NCBI RefSeq assembly: GCF_026212465.1
Contig: NC_080060.1
Location: 1,733,635 to 1,797,634 of the forward strand
DNA length: 64,000 bases
Reading direction: 5' to 3'
Source of the DNA: Amaranthus tricolor
Taxonomy: Eukaryota > Streptophyta > Magnoliopsida > Caryophyllales > Amaranthaceae
Shown here: in pieces, positions 48,661 to 61,575 of the stretch
Position numbering within the stretch: position 1 is the first letter of the stretch
Layout of the letters: each line of letters begins with the position of its first letter
Translations under genes and position numbers: made by a program
The notes under the pieces: model-generated
What the model was told of the DNA's origin: nothing
Databases searched by the model: none
The model's input: only the letters and a program-made list of their open reading frames with translations

Positions 48661-49477
48661 TAGGCGGTAATAAGTATACGATGGGAATAAGTGGAGTAAT
48701 AAGTGTTAGTTTAGGTTAGGGGACTCACTTAAATTCGTAACCTCATTTAGCCTTGTCCCAATGTGTGGGAGTCAGCTACTAAATTTAAGTTTGAGCACAC
48801 TATTTATTACTACTACTACTTACCATTCATATTTCCTTTCAACATTTATTTATTACTACGAACAAACATAAAATACATCTCCCATCCTCTTTAAAAATTT
48901 CACTTAAAGTATTCTTACTCAAACGTTATACAAATAATAAAGCAACTCATTTTTATAATATGAAAGAATAAATTTTATGAACAAATATTTTTTTTTAATT
49001 ATCTATCATTAATTAATTTCTAAAATGAGACCTAATTAGTTCAATTAAATAAAATAATGAGAAGAAATACAAAGTAATTAACAAAGCTTCAACCTTATAA
49101 CAAGTAGTACACATACAATATATATTTATGATCCAAATGAAAAGAAATTTCCTGTCTCACTGAGCGATTATAAAGGAAAAATATGTATGATAGATTGTCG
49201 ACTTGAGAAGAACCTATAAATAAAAACAAATAGCAAGGCAAGACAACAAATAACATGACATGACAAGGCAATACAACATCAGGGCCGTCTCCGACATTTC
49301 AAAGGCCTTGAACAAAATATAAGTTATGGGCCCGTAAAATCTAAAATTACGTTCAATTACAATTTGGTATTTGTAAATATGTTTATCAATGCTTTAATTA
49401 GTAAATTACATGGAACCAACAAGTATTAATCATAAATTCAAATAGTCATTCCTTTTAAGTTTAAAGTTTAAACCTAA

Positions 49478-51068
49478 TGTACAAATTTTATTTAACCGCA
49501 AGCAAACGGTGTACGTGTAGTCGCGGGTCAAACACAAGGAAATTAGGATAAAAAACTTGCTAATTTCTACTAATTATATTGCTCCAAGAGAAAAAAGTGT
49601 TTGGTTGGTTGTTTTCTAACAAACTAAAAATGCAATAAGAAAATGTGATTGAAACTATATAATGAAAGATATAGGATGTTGGGAATTCCCTAAATTCTTG
49701 TATGATCAAACTCTCATTAGTGTCTATGAAATGTTGGATTAATTGTGTGATTAAATATGATCTTGTTAATCTCAAACTCTCGCTTTGTTGATTAACTATT
49801 AGATTTAGACTCTACTAATTCAATTCTCACACGCTAGTTTTGTTGAACGAATTAATAAGAATATAATTAAAATTTACCCTAAAGCAAAGTTGATCCTAAT
49901 TTCACACGCTAGTTCTATTGACTAGTTCAACAAAACATATTTAATTTAGGGTCATTGGCACAATTTAACCACTTTAATTCTAATTTCATAGACACTTTTA
50001 ATAATCAAATCACAATTGAATTGCAGGTTCAAACCCTAACCTTAAAAAATAAATCTACTCACTATTCATGATGGAAACAATGAACACAAACCCTAAGATG
50101 TTACTAAACATGATAAAAGATGAGAATGATGAAATTTGCAAGGAAAAACAATAACTAAACTATGAGACAAACAATTAAAAATCTAAGAGACAATAATAAG
50201 AACAATATTACTTTTATTAAATGACAATTTCTAGAAAAAACAATTAAAGTTTGACAAGGAAATACTAAACTAATATAAATTTGATAAAGAAAGATTAGAC
50301 TAATATAATGAGAAAGTAAATCAAAGACAAGAAATTAAAAGCTTACAAGAATTCAAATGGTGTTCAAATGGAGAGGCAGATGAAGGAGGAAGAAGGAGAA
50401 GAGGTTTTTAGTCTCCCTCCTTGTGCTCCTCTAAAGGAGGCTTAACCTAAATGCTCCTCATTAACCCCTAAATAAACCCCTAAGAATTTTATTAAAATAA
50501 AGATAAAAATAAATAATACAAAATTAAAGTATTGAAAAATGGGCTGCATGGATTCCAAAAGAAAAAGCCTACTTGGCGTCCATTTCCACGACTAGGAAGC
50601 CGAGTCGGCGTTTTTGGCTGACAGTTTCTGCAAACTTCAAACGATCGTCATTTCTTGCTCGGTTATCGGAATTGAACATATAATATACCTTTGGAAAGAT
50701 CTTGAAGTTTAGTTTCTAATGCCGTAAATCTTGAATTAATGCGATCATTCTATCAAAAGTTATGACCAAAAGAGTTGATATGTATCAAATTTCACCTCAA
50801 AACTTATGCCTTATAAACACACTTTTACTCTTTTGCTCATTTTCTTTGTAGAACATCTTCACCTGAGCTAAAATTCCCTTATTAAACTCTGTGATCATTA
50901 AAAACATAAGAATTATGCTTAAAACAATCAAAACCACTCAAAATCAACATGAATAACCAAAATGAGTAAAGTAGTATAAATCTTCAAAATAAGTACGAAA
51001 GTACTAACAATGACCATCATTAATAAGTATAAAATGATATAAATAAGTGCAAATAATTGCACTTATCA
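49478..51068 (-). repeat. 3' LTR (about 1.59 kb) of the Ty3-type element
   Basis: On the minus strand it starts TGATAAGTGCAATTATTTGC, right after the purine tract, and ends AAAATTTGTACA. The first 26 bases fold on themselves (ATAAGTGCAA/TTGCACTTAT). The part 49478-49660 matches the right LTR remnant. Confidence 0.8.
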
Positions 51069-52683
51069 AACTCCCCCATGCTTAACCTTTGCTCGTCCTC
51101 GAGCAAATCAAGGTTAACAATGAAAAATGAAGGTTAAGACACGGTCTCCAAACCTAGTCTATTTCTTATGCATCCCTTTCCTATACTCTTCTAATCTCCT
51201 AGTGTGACCAAGTGTTCTAAGAAAACCATACCACTTTCCCCCATACTAGTCACACACAACAACAAATAATAGTACAAATAGAAAGTACATAAGTCCCTAC
51301 GCTTCAACCTCCTTATAACTCCTAGAGAACATGGAAAATGAAAGAAATCCTACACTTATTCCTCCAATGTGGCCTACCCAAATACCCACCTTATAGCTCC
51401 CACTTCTTTTGTTGCCGGCTCTAAGAACAAATGAGATGCAAAAATTTAGAATCTCTCTTTATCTCTCATTTTGCCTAGGATTTCATTTTTGGGTTTTCAT
51501 CCTAGCCACTCATTAACTTTTCATTTCTCACTTGTTCACCCACTCATACCGCTCTTTTGCCAAGGTTGCCCTTTCGGGTTTTCAACCTAGCTAGGCTTTT
51601 ATCTTTTCAAGTATGTTTCCCTTTTTCAATGAACAACACGTACAAACTTAGCTGTGAAAATCAAAGATACAATATAAATGCAGTGCTAAGATTGTACTAA
51701 AAATATACAAGACAGAAAACATGGGTAGTAAGAAGGTATTCAGCAAGCCTTATAGAAAATAGGTTCTTCAATAACCCTGGATAAAGCAGATCAAAGCACA
51801 GAAAGAGAATGCAATGCTAACTAAAATACTCCATTGATGAACTGGGGTAGTATCGTCAGTTGCATCATTACCTCTTATGACATGAAACACCAACTCTCCT
51901 TATGGCTCCCTAAAAGAAAGAGGCTTCCTATCTTAATTTCCTTTTCTCTCATAAAATAGTCTCACTTTGAGCCCATAAAAATTCCAAATTCCTTGTCGAC
52001 CTCATACCCATCACAACGCAACATCACCACAACCACAACATAATGAAACCAAACAATCACCCCAACTCCAAACAATGTGGCTCAAATAATGGAGCTCTTG
52101 GATCTCGCAATCCAAGAACTATTTTGGAAAAAAGAGGATGGGAGCTTTATCTTGGTTAAAAATTTGTAGCTCAGATTACATGCAATGGTTGATAGAAGGT
52201 GATATGCGACAATCTAAGTGAGGATGGCTAGGTGCGTTAAGGTGTGATAGTTTAGTGGAGCTAAAATTATAGAGAAGATGGAGATAGGAATAGAAGTATA
52301 CCTGTGGATGCCGTAGCAAAGGATGAAGATCGATAGCAGCAGATGAACACTCACTCTCCTTTTGCCTAGACCTCCTTCACAGGTTATTGGCTAGCACTCT
52401 CAATTTATTTATTTATTTTTTTGAATATGGGTAACAAAAATATAAACAAAATAAAAAACAAAAAGCAAAAATAAAGTCCTAATATAAGAAAGCAATAAAA
52501 CTAGACTAGAAAAGCAATAAAAATTACAGCTAACATGCGTAGACTCCCCCCATGCTTACCAAAAACATTGTCCCCAATGCTTAACTGCGTAGCAAGGGAA
52601 CAGAAACAAAAGAAATAGAATCACACATATAAGGGAAGTCTAAAAAAAAGAACTAAAACAAAAATAAAATATAACTAAAAGTA

Positions 52684-54130
52684 CGGGTTACCTCCCGTAA
52701 AGCGCTTGTTTAATGTCTATAGCTCGACTGTTGTGCTCAAGATTGGACATCGACAAAGCTCTTAGCATCTTATCGAACTCCTCTGAAAAATTTAAACCAA
52801 CACAATAGAGGTAGTTCGAAAGAAAAACAACTACAAAAATAAAGGTGAGAGCCCTTTTCAACTTGTCAAACAGTCTAGCGGCATATTCAGGAAAAGCATG
52901 CACATTAATACAATTTAGCACAAATGGATCTTTGGATCTTGGTCAAAGAGACCATAACAGGAGAGTTCGTCAATAACATAATTATCAGGAATACAATTAG
53001 TATTAACAAACTCTATAGTACTCTTATTAACTGAAGGTGGTGATGCAACCATAAGACACTTTTCTTCCTCGGCCAAAAACAACTCGAGACATGAAGAAGT
53101 CTCGAGATGAAGAAACTCAATATCAAAAGTGTTAACCACTTTTAATGTTTCTTCATCATAGACTCCATTACCCTCTAACATTATCTCAAGTGCATGTACT
53201 TCACGTTTCCAAATGGACTTGGAATAACACTCCTCAATAACAAAGTTGGGATGGTCAATGGTGGACTCATGCTCAATGGGTGGTGAATGAATGAGGGGAG
53301 ATGGGGAGACACAATCATAAGAATTAATATCATAAGACTCTATAGCATTAGACACTAAAGACCCTACTTCCTCATCACCAATAAACATGTTATTAACTGC
53401 AAAATATTCACCAGGTGACTCCTCAACCTCCTCACCAATGTGACTCTTATAAGATGAATTAAGATCTTTATTGCTACTGACATTAAAATGCATGATTTCA
53501 ACCTCTTGCTCAAAGGCTTGAGCACAAAGACTCAAAAATTCCTTTAGGTTTCAACATAAAAATCATTAGCACAAGTCATATCTAAGGATTCATACATCAT
53601 TATAGAAAAAACAATAAATGAGCTATCATAAGACAAATTAATAGGCAAGTCAGAGTTATTAAGGTTATCACCTTGTTCCATTGGAAAGTGTAACTCACTC
53701 GCATTACCCTTTGAAGAAAGGGAATCATCAAGCTCAATTGTTACACCACTTGTTTTCTCATTGTCCATTACCAATTGATCGATAATTGCTTTATTACGAG
53801 CAAGACTAGCTGATCGTTCAGCCAATTGTTCGTTCCATATTGCTAATTCCTCATCATCATTGATAATTGTCAAGAAATAGATTCTTGAAGTTGTTCATCC
53901 TGCAAACACTGAGCAGACATATTGCAAAAAAAATCTCAACGATAACCGTCATCCGTGTCAAGTATTTGACCATCACCCATATAATTGGCTAGACTCCAAG
54001 CCTCGTGGTTCAACCCTTCTAATATCACACGGCTTAAATCAACATAGTAAAAAGTGTAACAACAAGAGGCCAAGTATTCCACATAATCTTGAAGTTTAGA
54101 GAAATATGCGTAGAATTGCTCACCTTCATA
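52684..54130 (-). pseudogene. Gag-like ORF of the Ty3-type element, broken
   Basis: Minus-strand reading from about 54130 gives FPQYEGEQFYAYFSKLQDYV, then VILEGLNHEAWSLANYMGDG, which resembles the FPQ...EGLNPETR...  region of Athila/Tat gag. After stops, open blocks follow at 53873-53544, 53535-52915 (acidic, no known domain) and 52921-52688, with a hydrophobic stretch and a conserved-looking IKQALYGR end. The blocks lie in different frames, so at least two frameshifts occurred. No zinc knuckle or enzyme domain is visible. The acidic middle portion is a transposon passenger of unknown role. Confidence 0.65.
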
Positions 54131-54252
54131 TTGCGGAAAATATAATATAGCAATGGATAAAGATGCAGAACATAATTACAAAATTAAAAGAATAATAAAT
54201 TTACACAAGAAAGCAATATATGCAATAAAAATTAACAAACTAATTATCTGTC

Positions 54253-54276
54253 ACTTCCCCGGAAACGGTGCCAAAA
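54253..54276 (-). other. Primer-binding site of the Ty3-type element
   Basis: The minus strand reads TTGGCACCGTTTCCGGGGAA a few bases inside the 5' LTR remnant, close to the TGGCGCCGTTGCCGGGGA used by many plant Ty3 elements. Confidence 0.8.
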
Positions 54277-54282
54277 ACTTGA

Positions 54283-54465
54283 TGTCCAAATTTTATTTAA
54301 CCGCAAACGAATGGTGTACGTGTAGTCACGGGTCGAACACAAGGAAGTTAGGACAAGAAACTTGCTAATTTCTACTAATTATATTGCTCCAAGAGAAAAA
54401 AGTGTTTGATTGATTGTTTTCTAACGAACTAAAAATGGAATAAGAAAATGTGATTGAAACTATAT
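54283..54465 (-). repeat. Truncated 5' LTR (183 bp) of the Ty3-type element
   Basis: It matches 49478-49660 over its whole length with scattered changes, then stops exactly at the CCTAA target duplication. The first roughly 1.4 kb of the LTR is missing. Confidence 0.88.
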
Positions 54466-54820
54466 CCTAATCATTCAATACAAGCTGATAATACAAACTT
54501 ATTAACCAATTTATATAATTATCTTGTAAAAAATAGATTGAATGTGAATTCATTAAATTTTAATACTCTCCCTATCCATTTAATTTTGCTACACAATACA
54601 CAAAAAGCCCCCATTTTAATTTAAACCGGATAGCAAAAATATAAGGCCCTCTATAAATCGAGGCCCTGAGCGGTAGCTCATACTGCTCCCCCTAATAGGC
54701 GACCCTGTACAACATAAATATTAAGACTCTAACAACATAAGCCAAATGATTATATGTTGATTTAAATTAGAATCTATTATTTTTTGTTAATTTTTTAATA
54801 TTTCACAATTAAACCTTTCA

Positions 54821-54831
54821 ATATATATATA

Positions 54832-54893
<62 letters not shown>
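54821..54893. repeat. (AT)n microsatellite
   Basis: About 36 AT units with one interruption. Confidence 0.95.
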
Positions 54894-54896
<3 letters not shown>

Positions 54897-57179
54897 CAAT
54901 TTAAGACTATTTATTTAAATATTGTGGTAAGATCGGAGAATACCCTACACTCAACAGACTATATGAATGTAATTAGAAGGAGAGGGAGACTTAATCGTTC
55001 CTTTACATAGTGAGAAACAAACCACTATCCCAATTAAGATTTAAAACACTGTATCAATAAAAATAAAAAATAATAAATCTTTAATCTATAACTATTACTA
55101 AAATAAAACACTGGTGATATCATCACCATTTATAATTGCTTACGTATTACAACCTCAATAAAAATTTTCCCTCCAACACTTAATGATAATGTCTTTGTTT
55201 TTTTGACTATTTTTTTATTTTTGACTTTTATACTCTCATCATTTAATGTATTAGAAAATCATATATATAAATTTTCTTTTCAATTATTTATAAAAAATTT
55301 TTTATTTTATTTATTAAATGAGTATTTTTTAGTATATTGGATATTTTGAGATAGTTAAAACATAATATACTTTTATTAGAATTATTTTTGTTATTTATAC
55401 AATTAGTTAGTTATTAAATGCTATGCTTAATTTTATTATAATTCAGGTTGTGATTATTTTTATGTAAGTCAATTATATTTTTCATAACAAAATTTATTTT
55501 TTTCCTTTAGACTTTTATAAAATAAATTTACATACTTTTGTGTTAAATTTGATTTTAAAATATGTTATTAATAGTTATAATACTTTATAATAAATAATAT
55601 AATTTATATTGAAAAATTTAATAAAAACGTACATCGCATGGTCACTATCTACTTAAATTATTAAATCCAAAAGACTATTTTAGCAAATCCATATGAAACC
55701 TATATATATGAGTGACCCACTTCCAGTTACTTTACTACATCTAATCTATTAATCTAAAAGAATAGCAGAAAGGAGAACTAAATTAAAGCCATGAGAGCAC
55801 AAACTTTTTGCTCTCCAATACATGCTTCATTCCAAGGTCAAAAGTTGCTTGAATTCTCTTTTAATTTTGGACTTGGAATTTATCACTAATCACTAATTAT
55901 GATATTCTTGAAGAAATCAACACTAAGAATTCCAAGAAAGCTATTAATATATATACTTTGACTAATTATACTTTTGTTTTTACAATAATTATAATATAAT
56001 ACCCAAATATATTCAATCTTCTTATTAATAAGGTAATGAAGCTTGATGTGTAATTGTCTCCCCCATTTTAGTTTGTTTGTTGCACTTTAATGAGTATTAT
56101 ATAAGTTTTTTTATTAAAGACACTTAACAAGTTCAGATAAAGGAAGTAATATTCAGTAATGTTTCTTGAATGGGGTAAATATCAAGTACTACTACAATTC
56201 AATATCAAATTATTTGATTTAAATTCAATTTGATTCCATTTAATTCAATTCATTATACTTTAAACTCACCTTATAAATGTTATACTAATAGTTTTTCTAA
56301 TTATTAGACATAAATGAGTAATACGAATTATTGTATAAGACAATTTCACTAGGAGATCCGTCTCATACATAGATTGAATAGTTCATCTAATACATACTAT
56401 GAGAATATAAGCTCCTTATTTAAAATTATCTCACAGATAACACAATCTCTCATAAAAATAGCTCATCACTAAATAACTTCAATATGGACCCTTATGGGCC
56501 CTAATCCAACCTTAGCTAGCCCTACCATACTTACAACAATTATAAGTTCAATAATTGTAGCCTTGTATGTAGGTCTTAGCTCTTATATAGTAGTGATCTG
56601 TTTCTTTGTATTTACTACATGGCATAGAATAAACTAACACGAAAAATTTTTAATGTATAATATAGCAAATTCAAATGGATAAAGATAATACTAATTTATT
56701 GTAATTATTCATTAAATATTGACTAAACATACATTGTAAGAACTAAGTAAAACGTTATCGTTTTGACTTGTTTACTTTTACGTCAGTTAATGATAGCGTA
56801 AAAATCAGTATTCATTACACGTGGGAGTACTGGTGGCTAAAAAACAAACAAATGACAGCAGTTTCGCAGGTGCGGCGTTCGGCGGAAAAATGAACTCAAA
56901 GACACCTTCAAAATCAAACTTTTAATATTTATTAAATATGTGTTTTATTAAATCTAATAGCTTTGTAGATTAGTCCAAACTATGACTAAACCATAAACTA
57001 CATTAATTACTATTATATCTAATCCATCATACATCATTATATTTATTTAATATTAATAGTACTATTATGATAAGTGTAATCAAAATCAAGTGAAATAGTA
57101 CTATTAAATTCAAAACCATTACCAAATGTCCCCTTACGACCCTACATTAAGGGCCCCTCTAATATCCTTCTTTTTCCTT

Positions 57180-57190
57180 CATATAAATTT
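57180..57190 (+). promoter_or_regulatory. Possible TATA box of the LBD gene
   Basis: CATATAAATTT lies about 190 bases before the ATG. TATATTATAAACC near 57204 is an alternative. The 5' UTR is CT-rich with an A-run (57318-57334). Confidence 0.3.
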
Positions 57191-57376
57191 AATATAAACC
57201 CCTTATATTATAAACCCAACCCCACAATTCCTAAGCTACTAATTCACACACCAAACTCTTCCTTATTTTTGCACCAAATTCTAGTACACTCGTGTGCCTA
57301 AAACTATCTCTTTTTTTAAAAAAAAAAAAAAAAACTTGTTAAAGTCTTCTCTAAATACCACACTTTTTCTTTAGCT

Positions 57377-59692
57377 ATGGCAGCAGGGGCAGGATCTCCT
57401 TGCGGAGCATGCAAGTTCCTAAGGCGAAAATGCGCAATCGATTGTATTTTCGCCCCGTACTTTTGCTCCGAGCAAGGACCGGCCCGTTTTGCTGCTATAC
57501 ACAAAGTGTTTGGAGCGAGTAATGTGTCTAAACTTTTGTTACATCTTCCCGTTCATGACCGTTGTGAGGCTGTTGTTACTATTGCTTATGAAGCCCAAGC
57601 CCGGATCCGTGACCCGGTTTATGGATGTGTTTCTCATATCTTTGCCTTGCAACAACAGGTAATCAACTAATTACTTTCCTTAAAAACTTCTTATAGTCGA
57701 GATTGAATTTTGTTTCAGTTTTTTCTTGTAGATAATAGACTTGTGAGAACCGAACTCAAGAATAAAAAATAAAAAATAAAAAATAAAAAATAAAAAAAAG
57801 CCTATAACCATGAAGCTACCCAACATTCTCTATTGGCTTTTACTTTTGTGAATGATATTTGAGGGAAAATGAGATTTTTTTGTTTGATATGGTCAACTTA
57901 TAAGTAAATGAATGGAGTAACTACTAACTTTTAGACCTAGCATGTAAATGAAAAATGGATTCTTAATTATCGTATCACTACTTAAGTTAGGATTAGTTTT
58001 TAATAGATTTTATTTTCACACTTTCTAATAATAGAGTATAAAATTAATTAATAATGAATTCGAATTATTAATTATAAAATTTAATTATAATTCGATTTAT
58101 ACTATATAACCTAAGAGGTTATAAAACTCTCCCATAATGTCGTTAGCTAGTTTAATTTGATTCACCAATAAAATACTTCTTATTAGTAAAATTCAACAAA
58201 AAAAATTAAATCTTTGATTATATTAATTTCCTGATGCATGGAACTCAATTTAACATAATGTATAAACAATAAGATTCTTAGACTAATATGGTCAAATTTT
58301 CACATTGAAATGAATTAAAAGTCACATGAATCAATTTAAAAAATGTTGAAAATATTCAAGCTCAAAAATTGCATTGTTCTCTCATTTATCGTCATAAACC
58401 TAAGTAGTATAGTTTTCTGAATACATCCAACTAACCCTACAAACTCCAAGAAACATTTGACATTACAGTAATAGTATGTTGCAAATTGCAATGACATGTT
58501 GGTTAATGAATTAGTCAATTTTAGATTTTTTTTTTTAGCATAATTAATATGAGCCCGATTCTACCTTATTTTGATGGGTCTAAAGAGTTATAATTCACTT
58601 TTGGAGATTTGTATTAAAATGACGGATTACATTATCGGCCCGTTTGGTATACGGTATTAGAGGGCGGTAATGGTAATAAAATTAAGTAATAAAAAATTTG
58701 GTTGTTTGGATGCCTTCAATGGTAATGGATGGTAATAAAATAAGGTAATGAAATTACCAAAAAGGGCCATTTTTATTACTATCAAACAACCTGGTATTAG
58801 GCTAAAATGGTATTACTGTGGTAATAAAATAAGGTAATGTTGTTTCGAGCTGAAGAAAAAAACGGTAGTGTATGTAATTATCCAAAAAAAATATTATTAT
58901 TAAAAAAAGAATCATTAGATAGAATGATTTAGATACAATAATACTTTTAGATACAAATATACAATAATGAAACTAAGAGTCATTACCATTTTTTATTACT
59001 AACAACCAAATGCAATCAATGAAATATTATCTTCCATTATCATTCTTTAGTCATGCACACCAAATAAAAGAATCTTCATTACCAATTCTTATATCCATTC
59101 CTTCATTACTATTGCCATTACAACATTTCATTACCATTACTTCATTACCATCAACCAAACGGGCCGTATGTGTATTTATTTTTTTATTATGTATAATTAA
59201 TTTTTTATTTATGCAAAGTCTTAAATAATATTTACAATTAGAGGTCAATTAGAAATAATTTTTTTTTATTAACAAGGAAAATGTTACATACGCGATCTAA
59301 TTCCCTCAATCAGCTTTTAATTAGTTGAAAGCTATTTAATGCATCGGGACAATGCTATCTATTGTTATAATGAACATATAACTGGATTTGAAATTGTTAG
59401 AATATAAGGATAATATTCTGTTTTGAATATTATCCTTATTTAGCTTCAGAAATCCCCCAAACTTTCTACATTTCTATACTAATTAATTTAATTTTGTTAT
59501 GGTTATATAGGTGGCATATTTACAAGCACAATTGATACAAGTGAAGGCTCAATTAGCCAACAATTTACTAGATAACAGGAGCATAGCAAATCAATGGACC
59601 ACAACAACAGTAACATCAGGGAATAATAACACTTATCCTGGCCTTCACAAGGGAGTTTTTCAGACTCAAATTTGTCCAACTACAAGACCAAC

Positions 59693-59751
<59 letters not shown>

Positions 59752-59966
59752 GTTACATAAATAATTCAATATCATCACCTCAAAGTTCACTTGACTCAAT
59801 TGACCAACAAAATATGAGTCAAGATCATCATGGAATGATGGTAATGGCAATGCAAGACTATGGTAGAGTAATTCAACCCAAATCCGAGGGCTTTATCGGA
59901 AAGAAAAGGTCACACGACGATATGGATGAACTTGAAGAACTTGCCTTCAGAATGATGAGAAGTTAA
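57377..59966 (+). CDS. LOB-domain (LBD) transcription factor, class I, LBD18/LBD30-like
   Basis: Two exons, 57377-57658 and 59511-59966, give 245 aa. The first exon ends CAACAACAG|GTAATC and the second begins GTGGCATATTTA. The LOB domain is complete: the CX2CX6CX3C block (C9, C12, C19, C23), the GAS block ([17 protein letters not shown]), and the LX6LX3LX6L coiled coil (L91, L98, L102, L109) that spans the splice junction. Wording such as [11 protein letters not shown] and [17 protein letters not shown] places it with LBD18/LBD30 (ASL20/ASL19). In Arabidopsis these act in lateral-root formation and vessel differentiation. LBD proteins bind DNA as dimers in the nucleus. The variable C-terminus holds a 19-Asn run and ends in an acidic LEELAFRMM stretch. 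Intron 1 contains a MITE. Confidence 0.94.
58636..59166. mobile_element. Tourist-like (PIF/Harbinger) MITE in the LBD intron
   Basis: Perfect 13-bp inverted ends CGGCCCGTTTGGT / ACCAAACGGGCCG and a 3-bp flank TAT on both sides. Inside, GGTAATGGTAATAAAA-type repeats fill both arms in inverted order. It is noncoding, 531 bp. The end sequence resembles Tourist-type elements. Confidence 0.8.
59694..59750 (+). repeat. (AAT)19 coding for 19 asparagines in the LBD gene
   Basis: 19 consecutive AAT codons in exon 2, with no synonymous AAC codon among them, so it is a pure trinucleotide microsatellite. Confidence 0.97.
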
Positions 59967-60492
59967 CAATTTCAGTTGGAGCAAATACTGTCTTTCTATG
60001 GCAATATCTTTTTCGCAGTCTATCCTTTTATAAAAAAATAAAAAATAAAATATCAATAGTGCCGGTTACTCAAACTCTAACTACAGTTTGTTGTTAAAGA
60101 AGATATTTAGTAATACAATTTTCCTTTATGATAGACTTTAATTAAAAGATTTATGTTTGTTAGTGGTTTATGACTCCTATTCCACAAATGATTGTAAATA
60201 TAGAGGAGCCATAATTTATTTAGTAGTATAAAAATGTTGGCATATTATAAGTTGAGACAAACCAAAAAATGAGGCATACTGTTTTTCCTTGGTTGGTTTA
60301 ATTTTGTTTATTAAATTATTATGTATGTGTTAATTAATTTATCAACATCTTTAATATAAGTGATTGTTTTGGTAAATTATCACAAATAGTGGTGGTCATT
60401 TTTGTATGGTTATTGACCTACTATACGTACATTATTGGTAATTGTTATTTTTTATTAATTTTTGTCTTTAAAGTATAATATGAAAATGTTTC
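59967..60492. other. LBD 3' UTR and intergenic DNA
   Basis: AT-rich, no further gene. Confidence 0.6.
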
Positions 60493-60497
60493 ATCTG

Positions 60498-60746
60498 TAT
60501 TAAGCCGTGACAATTCGTCACATAATTTTCACCGTGGCCCACTCGTGTGGACACGGGAGATCCGTGGGCTTGAGCCTACAAATCCACGAGTCAAGAGCGT
60601 TGACTTGCACATACACTTGGTGAGGTTCATCATTTCCCAAAACCATATGGTGGTAGGAAGATTAGCTCACTCACTATATATGCAAGTCAACAACCCACTA
60701 TTTTATCGATGTGGGATCTTGACTCACATGTTAAGTATTTCCAACA
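60498..60746 (-). mobile_element. Solo LTR of a TRIM-like element
   Basis: The minus strand starts TGTTGGAAATACTTAACATG and ends GGCTTAATA. ATCTG flanks both sides (60493-60497, 60747-60751). It shares ATCCCACATCGATAAA and CCATATGGTTTTGGGA with the LTRs of the TRIM at 61576. The last dinucleotide is TA instead of CA. Confidence 0.78.
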
Positions 60747-60751
60747 ATCTG

Positions 60752-61575
60752 TCTTTTTAAGTTTGCATAATAAGATTTAAAATGAAATTTTAGTTAAAGT
60801 AAATTTAATTGGAGTGTAATCAACGATATATAATTGAAATTAGCAAGCATATAACTCATCGATGAGAATGGGATGAGTTTGTTTTGGCGCTAGGTTTTTG
60901 AGTCTAAATGGTTGAATCCTATTTTGTCTTTTATGCTCTCTTCATCTCTAAAAAATTACAATAATTATATACAAAGTTTAAGAGATTTCCCATTTAAATT
61001 GTGTATATAATACTAAAAAAAAGAGTTAAAAATAAGTGCATAAAAATAAAAGAAAATAAACATTACCAAACAAAAAAATTATAATAAAGTTAAAAAGAGA
61101 CATGCTAAAAAAATTTTTATCAACTTCTTAGAGACATAGATACTTCTCATAGTGCTATTAATAGGTTAAGCGTGTGGTCTCATTCAAAGTTTTCTTATCC
61201 TTCCATTTTCCGTCATTTTAAATTATATATAAGAGTTCTTAGCTTTTTAATCTAAATGGTTTAAAGTAAAATAGAGGTGTACTTATTTCAAACTATAATA
61301 GATTGTGAATATTATATGTAATTACATTACTCTTCTATCTCTTATATGTAATTACGTGAGAATTTTCTACCATAATGTAGCAAATTTTAAAAAAAAATAA
61401 AAATAATTATTAAAGTTTGAAAATTTTAACTTCTACATATATAAATAAAATATTTTTGTTTAAAACTAAGCTAAATAAAACATATTAATAATTTAGTATT
61501 GATCGTGTACCGAAAAGAAAAAGGAGGCTTAGATAATGATTGCTTCAATTTAAAAATAATGAAAGTAATTATTAT
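60752..61575. other. AT-rich intergenic DNA, nothing recognised
   Basis: No gene or element ends are visible. Confidence 0.5.

Larger units (their letters stand above)
49478..54465 (-). mobile_element. Non-autonomous Ty3-type LTR element (LARD-like) with unequal LTRs
   Basis: Minus orientation. The 3' LTR is 49478-51068. A purine tract (GCATGGGGGAGTT on the minus strand) lies just inside it. The PBS (TGGCACCGTTTCCGGGGA) lies just inside the right copy. Only the last 183 bp of LTR remain on the right (54283-54465). The 5-bp target duplication CCTAA is exact on both sides (49473-49477, 54466-54470). The interior of about 3.2 kb has gag-like remnants but no protease, reverse transcriptase or integrase, so it must have depended on a partner. 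The PBS type fits Athila/Tat-like Ty3 elements. Confidence 0.85.
49280..54707. mobile_element. hAT-like MITE split by a nested retrotransposon
   Basis: The ends are CAGGGCCGTC (49280) and the inverted CAGGGTCGCC (ending 54707). A perfect 8-bp target duplication, TACAACAT, flanks them (49272-49279, 54708-54715). Without the inner element and its target duplication, the MITE is about 435 bp. It carries GGGCCC/GGCCCT tracts near both ends, as does the smaller copy at 18900-19170. Confidence 0.88.
54708..57376 (+). other. Intergenic region upstream of the LBD gene
   Basis: AT-rich with no gene seen. It includes an (AT)n run at 54821-54893 (with one TTT interruption) and a possible GAGAC-type MITE at about 56339-56450. 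An A/T-poor CACGTGGGAG / GGCGTTCGGCGG patch lies near 56818-56885. Confidence 0.5.
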
